A stretch of 5,885 nt of DNA, taken from the NCBI GenBank assembly GCA_002505495.1, contig DAVI01000006.1, forward strand, positions 1 to 5,885. Direction: 5' to 3'. A program made the position numbers and the translations under genes. Of this stretch, positions 1-4,241 are shown piece after piece. The notes under the pieces were generated by a model. It was not told the origin of the DNA. It saw only the letters and a list, made by a program, of their open reading frames with translations, and did not search any database. The stretch's first letter is position 1; each line of letters starts with the position of its first letter. This DNA comes from Euryarchaeota archaeon UBA59. Lineage in GTDB: Archaea > Thermoplasmatota > Poseidoniia > Poseidoniales > Thalassarchaeaceae.

Positions 1-393
1 GCTCACACCCTCGACCTTCTCGTCGTTCACGATGGAGTCGATTGGCCGAACACGGCTGCGACCCTCGACGGCATCGTCACCGGCGGCGTCACAAACCTCT
101 CGATGAACGGGACGGCGGAATTTGAAGTCAATTCGACAGGTGGCAACCCTCGACTCGTCGCCATCATCCGAGTGGCAGGAGAACCGGTCACGGAACCGGG
201 CACGGAGACTCCCTTCTCTGGTACCCTCCAGAACAGTTGGAGCCCTCCCTCCGAAAGCCGTACCTTGTCGGGAAAGACGATCTTCACAATCACCCTCGTA
301 CTCGTGGGACTGGCATTGATTCCAATGCGCCACACCCTTCCCGTACTGTGGCGGAAAAAAACCCCCATTTCGACAACTCTCGAAGAAGAGTGA
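1..393 (+). CDS. 3' end of a membrane-anchored surface protein (5' truncated)
   Basis: This open frame enters from the left edge and ends at TGA 391-393, giving 130 visible residues. I do not recognise a family. The visible part is mostly polar and beta-rich in character, with three N-glycosylation sequons close together (NLS at 32-34, NGT at 36-38, NST at 44-46), then a Pro/Ser/Thr/Glu-rich linker (about 59-90). A single hydrophobic stretch at about 93-109 (TIFTITLVLVGLALIPM) is followed by a short tail with RKK at 118-120. This is the arrangement of a type I surface protein: large outer part, one C-terminal membrane helix, positively charged cytoplasmic end. The internal ATG at 103-105 is not a credible start, because the frame is open and protein-like back to base 1. 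A ligand-binding, protease or S-layer-like outer domain could lie upstream, but nothing visible decides this. The reading frame and membrane anchor are well supported; the function is unknown. Confidence 0.72.
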   Translation, partial: AHTLDLLVVHDGVDWPNTAATLDGIVTGGVTNLSMNGTAEFEVNSTGGNPRLVAIIRVAGEPVTEPGTETPFSGTLQNSWSPPSESRTLSGKTIFTITLVLVGLALIPMRHTLPVLWRKKTPISTTLEEE

Positions 394-441
394 CGCTCTC
401 GCATCCCGATGGCCTTATGAGAGAGGCGCAGGTCGGCCGCA

Positions 442-458
442 CACAGACATAGTCTGTG
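442..458. repeat. Perfect 7-bp inverted repeat upstream of rpoK
   Basis: CACAGAC (442-448), spacer ATA, GTCTGTG (452-458) form a perfect inverted repeat in the 75-bp spacer before rpoK, ending 10 bases before its ATG. No T-run follows it, so it is a poor terminator for the upstream gene. It could be an operator for a dimeric regulator or a small hairpin in the rpoK leader. A TATA-like CTTATG at 414-419 would place a transcription start roughly at 440-445, so the transcript could begin almost exactly with this hairpin. The repeat is seen directly; any role is inference, and a palindrome this short could be chance. Confidence 0.45.
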
Positions 459-468
459 GTTGAGAGTC

Positions 469-723
469 ATGGTTGAGCCAATCCGTCCCCACACCCGATT
501 CGAGAAGGCCCGCATCGTCGGAGCCCGAGCGTTGCAAATCAGCATGGGCGCTCCGCTCTATGTCACCGAAGAGGAGTTGCGAGAGAGTTTCCGCGGCGAA
601 CTCATCTCACTCTACGGTGTAGACGAGGTCAACATCCGCTTCGTTCTCGACCCTCTCAAGATCGCCACCCTCGAGTACGAGAAGCACTTGATTCCAATCG
701 ATGTCGACCCACACCTTGACTGA
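469..723 (+). CDS. rpoK: DNA-directed RNA polymerase subunit K (Rpb6/omega homologue)
   Basis: This 84-residue protein is the archaeal counterpart of eukaryotic Rpb6 and bacterial omega, a small subunit that clamps the largest polymerase subunit and helps assembly. The family signature is clear at residues 9-29: TRFEKARIVGARALQISMG followed by AP, nearly identical to the Rpb6/RpoK core helix. The second conserved block, DPLKIATLEYEKHLIPIDV (61-79), matches the usual DPL-IA-E-----IP pattern. Two oddities: about 28 residues (33-60, acidic, with EEEL and GVDEV) separate the blocks where eukaryotic Rpb6 has about 7, and the tail after IPIDV reads DPHLD instead of the usual basic RR-LP. I chose ATG 469 rather than the in-frame TTG 460, because the family motif begins soon after and the TTG lies next to a potential hairpin. 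No strong Shine-Dalgarno is visible. The gene ends 12 bases from the convergent thiolase stop, so no room is left for a conventional terminator. Confidence 0.93.
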   Translation: MVEPIRPHTRFEKARIVGARALQISMGAPLYVTEEELRESFRGELISLYGVDEVNIRFVLDPLKIATLEYEKHLIPIDVDPHLD

Positions 724-735
724 TTCCGAGAGAAA

Positions 736-1914
736 TCAGTCGACGGCGATGAGCATCGCCACGGCATTTCCACCGCCGAGACAAATCGTTGCAATTCCCC
801 TGCCTCCACCATTTCTCTGCAGGGCGTTCATCAGCGTCATCAGCAATCTTGTACCAGTCGCACCGAGTGGATGGCCGATTGCCACCGCACCGCCATGAGG
901 ATTGAATTTCTCATCTGTGATTCCCAACTGCTTGGCCACCGCGCATGAAGCAGATGCGAACGCCTCGTTGTGTTCGACGAAATCGATGTCGTCAATGGTC
1001 AGTCCGTTGCGCTCAAGCAGGGTCTTGACAGCAGGAATCGGTGCCACCATCACCCTTTCCGGTTCGACGCCACTCGTCGTCTGGTCGACAATCCGCGCAA
1101 GAATGGGCCACCCTTCCTTCTCGGCCCGCTCTCGGGAAGCCACCAGGACAGCCGAAGCCCCGTCGGAGAGTTGGCTCGCATTGCCGGCCGTGACCTGACC
1201 GTCCTCTTGGAAGACAGGAGAGAGTTCCGCAAGTTCATCTGCGTCGGTGCCAGCCCGTATTCCCTCATCCTTCGTGACTATGACTTCGTTGCCATCTCGG
1301 TCGACCCCCTCCAACGGAAAAGCCTCCCACTCCATCCAACCAGCCTCCCACGCCTGGTCGGCCAACCTGTGTGAGCGAGCAGAAAACGCGTCGGACTCCT
1401 CTCTTGAGATGTCAAATTCGCAGGCGACGTTTTCGCCGGTGATGCCCATGTGCTCGTCGTTGTAGGCGTCCCAGAGGCCGTCGTGCAGCAAGATGCTCTG
1501 CATCTCACCGTATTCGTCTCGCCCAGTCTTTTGGGCAAAATGTGGGGCGTTTGACATTGATTCCATGCCGCCGGCGACTACCACCTCGTATTCGCCGGCG
1601 CGAATCGCTGATGCGGCGATCATCACCGCCTTCAGACTTGAGCCGCAGACCTTGTTCACAGTCAGGCAGGGAGTCGTATAGGGGAGACCTGCGAAGATGG
1701 CGACTTGTCGGGCGGGCGCCTGACCGGCGCCAGCCTGTAGCACATGGCCGAAGATGAGTTCCTCGACCGTGTCGGAGTCGGGCTCTATTCCAGCCCGTTG
1801 GAGCAGTTCCATGACCGCGACAGCACCGAGTTGTGTGGCCGAGTGAGAGCGTAGGCCGCCGCGGAATTTCCCGACCGGAGTACGGGCGACAGCACAGATG
1901 ACCGGCTCAGCCAT
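736..1914 (-). CDS. Acetyl-CoA C-acetyltransferase (classical thiolase II)
   Basis: This 392-residue cytosolic enzyme condenses two acetyl-CoA to acetoacetyl-CoA or cleaves the latter. Length and motifs fit degradative/biosynthetic thiolases of the AtoB/PhaA kind. It opens with ARTPVGKFRGGL (10-21). The acylated nucleophile is Cys90 in NKVCGSSLKA (87-96), followed by GGMESMS (115-121). HNEAFA (315-320) supplies the oxyanion-hole Asn316, GHPLGATGTR (347-356) supplies His348, and CLGGGNAVA (378-386) supplies the proton-handling Cys378. These positions nearly coincide with those known for the Zoogloea ramigera enzyme (Cys89, Asn316, His348, Cys378), so it should be active. ATG 1914 is preferred because the family motif starts nine residues in. 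It lies 27 bases downstream of the dioxygenase stop on the same strand with no clear promoter of its own, so co-transcription is likely. It lacks the HMG-CoA synthase and DUF35 neighbours of typical archaeal mevalonate thiolases. The exact substrate (acetoacetyl-CoA versus longer or branched 3-ketoacyl-CoA) cannot be read from the sequence. Confidence 0.93.
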   Translation of the reverse strand: MAEPVICAVARTPVGKFRGGLRSHSATQLGAVAVMELLQRAGIEPDSDTVEELIFGHVLQAGAGQAPARQVAIFAGLPYTTPCLTVNKVCGSSLKAVMIAASAIRAGEYEVVVAGGMESMSNAPHFAQKTGRDEYGEMQSILLHDGLWDAYNDEHMGITGENVACEFDISREESDAFSARSHRLADQAWEAGWMEWEAFPLEGVDRDGNEVIVTKDEGIRAGTDADELAELSPVFQEDGQVTAGNASQLSDGASAVLVASRERAEKEGWPILARIVDQTTSGVEPERVMVAPIPAVKTLLERNGLTIDDIDFVEHNEAFASASCAVAKQLGITDEKFNPHGGAVAIGHPLGATGTRLLMTLMNALQRNGGGRGIATICLGGGNAVAMLIAVD

Positions 1915-1941
1915 TGAGGCGAGGGTTTAGCCCCCACTCTT

Positions 1942-3024
1942 TCAAGACTCGCCCGCGAAGCCGTAGAAGTTAGGCTGGCGCAAATTGGGAAGCGCCTCCT
2001 TCTTCATGAGCAGAGTACGAACCGCCCAGAGGTCGACAAAGATGCGATATCGCGTCGTCATGTCGAGGTAGTCCACTCCGGATGAGCCGCCAGTCCCGAT
2101 GCGTCTGCCGATGATGCGCTCGACCATTCGAGCGTGGGAAGTCCGCCACAGAAGCATGGCCTCCTCTAACGCGACAACCGCATCGATGAGAGTCCTCGGC
2201 CAGGCGAGAAGTGGCAACTCCCTGTACGACTCGATGAACAGCAGTCCGGCTCGAGCCCTGTTCACCACACCATCCGGCATTAGGTAGTCTCTGGCACCCT
2301 CAGCAGCGATGGTAAAGCGCTCCTCGACGGTCGACATGTCTTGCACACCCTGCTCTCGTAGTCGAGCCATCGCAGCCTCTGAAAGCGAATCTTGGCCGGC
2401 GAGATACTCCTCGATGAACTCCTGAACCACCTGTTCGTCATCCGCGTCGCCAACCATCGAGCCTTGAATCGGAGTCCTGAGCAGCCAGCGGTTTACAGCC
2501 GCGGCAAGCGAGGTCGCCTCGGCGGCGCCCTCCAGCTGGGCCAGAATCCCCTTGTCGCGCTCTGAACCCTGGGCCAACTTGCGGAAGTGGGCCAGCGGGT
2601 CCATCTCTGAGACCCGGTCGGCATCGTCCAAACCGAGGATGATCTCCAACTCCCTCATCTGGAACGATTCGAAGCCCGAGGCGGTGCCGAGCCCATCTCG
2701 GAAGGCGAGGAAGTCTTGGGGAGTTAGAGTCTCCATGACCTTCCATTGATTGGCCATCAGACGGAAGATTTCGGTCACCCGCTCCATGTGGTGAACCGCC
2801 TTTGGAATATCCGCTTCGGGGACCAGAGACTGGTCTAGGATGTCTCGCACCGCTCTTAGTTCGGAGATGATGAGTTTGAACCACAACTCAAACGACTGGT
2901 GGACGATGACGAAGTGCAATTCGTCGTTGGTCAGCGACTCGTCACCCTGCAGAGAGAGCAACTCGTGCAGATTCAGATAGTCCGCATAGGTTCGATTTCC
3001 TCCACCGCTGTCGTCTCCGCCCAT
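1942..3024 (-). CDS. Tryptophan 2,3-dioxygenase
   Basis: This haem enzyme inserts O2 into L-tryptophan to give N-formylkynurenine, the first step of the kynurenine pathway. From ATG 3024 it has 360 residues; residue numbers here count from the alternative GTG at 3039 (365 residues). YADYLNLHELLSLQ (18-31) is the N-terminal signature. FVIVHQSFELWFKLI (43-57) holds the active-site His47 and Phe43. DFLAFRDGLGTASGFES (109-125) carries Phe110 and the substrate-carboxylate Arg114. WRTSHARMVERIIG (298-311) supplies the proximal haem ligand His302, and GTGGSSGVDYL (315-325) holds Thr316. All match the known active site of human and Xanthomonas enzymes, so the protein looks intact and functional. I favour ATG 3024 because a TATA-like GTTAAG lies about 26 bases upstream, the spacing for leaderless archaeal transcripts; GTG 3039 would put that element too close. 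It is first in a two-gene unit with the thiolase. Standard symbols are kynA or tdo2; I leave the symbol blank because naming varies. The enzyme is uncommon in archaea, which suggests acquisition from bacteria (inference). Confidence 0.94.
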   Translation of the reverse strand: MGGDDSGGGNRTYADYLNLHELLSLQGDESLTNDELHFVIVHQSFELWFKLIISELRAVRDILDQSLVPEADIPKAVHHMERVTEIFRLMANQWKVMETLTPQDFLAFRDGLGTASGFESFQMRELEIILGLDDADRVSEMDPLAHFRKLAQGSERDKGILAQLEGAAEATSLAAAVNRWLLRTPIQGSMVGDADDEQVVQEFIEEYLAGQDSLSEAAMARLREQGVQDMSTVEERFTIAAEGARDYLMPDGVVNRARAGLLFIESYRELPLLAWPRTLIDAVVALEEAMLLWRTSHARMVERIIGRRIGTGGSSGVDYLDMTTRYRIFVDLWAVRTLLMKKEALPNLRQPNFYGFAGES

Positions 3025-3047
3025 GCCTCGTCGAGCCACTCCTGACG

Positions 3048-3053
3048 CTTAAC
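3048..3053 (-). promoter_or_regulatory. Candidate TATA box for the tryptophan 2,3-dioxygenase gene
   Basis: On the minus strand the sequence GTTAAG is centred about 26-27 bases upstream of ATG 3024. That is where an archaeal TATA box sits when transcription starts at the start codon. A purine-rich stretch (GGGGGAGA) lies just upstream, loosely where a TFB-recognition element would be. The match to the TATA consensus is weak, so the call rests mainly on position. Confidence 0.35.
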
Positions 3054-3097
3054 GAATCTCCCCCGTAGCCACTCTGTGAGGAAAGACCACCCGTCAT

Positions 3098-3107
3098 GCT
3101 CATTTAG
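3098..3107 (+). promoter_or_regulatory. Candidate TATA box for purP
   Basis: GCTCATTTAG is the most A/T-rich stretch ahead of purP and lies about 22-31 bases before ATG 3129, the expected place for a TATA box of a leaderless transcript. No Shine-Dalgarno sequence precedes the ATG (CGTCCCTA lies directly before it), which agrees with leaderless translation. The match to consensus is partial. The element shares the short divergent spacer with the dioxygenase promoter. Confidence 0.35.
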
Positions 3108-3128
3108 TGGACCCATCAGCCGTCCCTA

Positions 3129-4241
3129 ATGGCCGACACCTCCGGACTGCTCTCTTCTTGGCTCGCGGACTACGACCGCGACGAAATCACGGTTGGCGTC
3201 GTGGCTTCCCACTCCTCTCTCCAAATCCTTCATGGCGCCCGCGCCGAGGGCTTCCGAACTCTCGGAATTGCAGTCGGCGAGGACCGTCGCAAGATGTACA
3301 AGGCGTTCCCCGGCGCAGAGCCTGATGAGTGGTTGATGCTCGATGATTACAACGAGATGCTGGACAGAGCAGAATGGTTTCGAGAGCGAAATGTCATCAT
3401 GATTCCACATGGCTCACTGGTCGAGTATCTCGGTGCTGACAATTTCATCGATTTGCAGGTGCCGACCTTCGGAAATCGTAGGATTCTGAAGTGGGAGTCC
3501 AGCCGCGAGGCGCAGCGGGAGTGGTTGGAGTTGGGTGGTCTGTCGATGCCGAAGGTGGTTGAGGACCCGCATGACATCGATGGTCCGGTGATTGTCAAGT
3601 ACGCAGGTGCTAAGGGCGGCAGAGGCTACTTCATTGCGCGAAATTTCAGGGATTTCCGCAGAAATGTCGATTTGGAAGAGAATTTCACAATACAAGAATA
3701 CATTCTCGGAACTCGCTACTACATGCAGTTCTACTTCGATCCGATTCCCGATGACGGCTACCAAGTCGACGGAATGGGTTCACGCGACGGAGAGCAACTC
3801 GGCCGACTCGAATTGCTGACGATTGACAGGAGAGATGAGGCCAACGTCGACGAGTTCTACAAGTTGGGTTCACTGAGAGATCTGCGAGAGATGGACATCG
3901 AGCCATCATTCGTGGTTACCGGAAACGCCGAGATAGTTCTTCGAGAATCCCTGCTCCCCGAAGCGTTCAGGCTCGCTGAAGGGGCGGTTGCCTCATCACT
4001 TGAGCTGGAGGAGGACTCCCGTGGGATGATTGGTCCCTTCTGTCTGGAGTGCATCGTCACCGACAAACTCGAGTTCCGGGTGTTCGAGGTCTCGGCGAGG
4101 ATTGTCGCTGGAAGCAATGTCAGCATCGGCGGCTCGCCCTACACCAATGTCAACGAGTTAGACATGAGTGTCGGCCGGAGAATCGCTCGCAGCCTCCGCA
4201 AGGCACTCGAAAAAGACCGACTCGAAGAGATTCTCAGTTGA
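3129..4241 (+). CDS. purP: FAICAR synthetase (formate- and ATP-dependent, PurP)
   Basis: PurP makes FAICAR from AICAR, formate and ATP, the next-to-last step of purine synthesis in many archaea, replacing the folate-dependent transformylase half of PurH. The 370 residues fit the family (about 360). The N-terminal domain has ASHSSLQILHGARAEGF (26-42), the nucleotide-substrate loop of the family. IPHGSLVEYLG (92-102) and TFGNRRILKWE (113-123) follow. The ATP-grasp part carries VIVKYAGAKGGRGYF (154-168), a glycine-rich loop, then LLTIDRR (229-235), PSFVVTGN (259-266) and RESLLP (272-277). GMIGPFCLE (299-307) and FEVSARIVAGSN (319-330) supply late metal/ATP-site residues and are strongly diagnostic. 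ATG 3129 is the only plausible start: an in-frame TAG lies at 3105-3107 with no start codon between. The gene is transcribed away from the dioxygenase and its stop overlaps the convergent NFACT stop by 8 bp. No other purine gene is visible nearby, so it appears to be a single-gene unit. Confidence 0.96.
   Translation: MADTSGLLSSWLADYDRDEITVGVVASHSSLQILHGARAEGFRTLGIAVGEDRRKMYKAFPGAEPDEWLMLDDYNEMLDRAEWFRERNVIMIPHGSLVEYLGADNFIDLQVPTFGNRRILKWESSREAQREWLELGGLSMPKVVEDPHDIDGPVIVKYAGAKGGRGYFIARNFRDFRRNVDLEENFTIQEYILGTRYYMQFYFDPIPDDGYQVDGMGSRDGEQLGRLELLTIDRRDEANVDEFYKLGSLRDLREMDIEPSFVVTGNAEIVLRESLLPEAFRLAEGAVASSLELEEDSRGMIGPFCLECIVTDKLEFRVFEVSARIVAGSNVSIGGSPYTNVNELDMSVGRRIARSLRKALEKDRLEEILS

Noticed and set aside
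355..366. A7C5 homopolymer run near the end of the surface-protein gene, considered as a frameshift or slippage site
   Set aside because: The frame stays open through it and ends with a plausible charged tail just after the membrane helix, so no frameshift is needed to explain the sequence.
394..468. Possible tRNA, small RNA or terminator between the surface-protein gene and rpoK
   Set aside because: No cloverleaf and no T-rich tail are visible; apart from the short inverted repeat and a TATA-like hexamer there is nothing I can support.
27..545. 172-residue open frame on the minus strand
   Set aside because: It lies antisense to both the surface-protein gene and the start of rpoK, whose frames have clear protein features. 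Its composition is Arg/Ser/Thr-rich with no recognisable motif.
2438..2884. 148-residue open frame on the minus strand inside the dioxygenase gene
   Set aside because: It is in another frame of a well-supported gene, and its Gly/Pro/Arg-rich content is typical of an out-of-frame translation.
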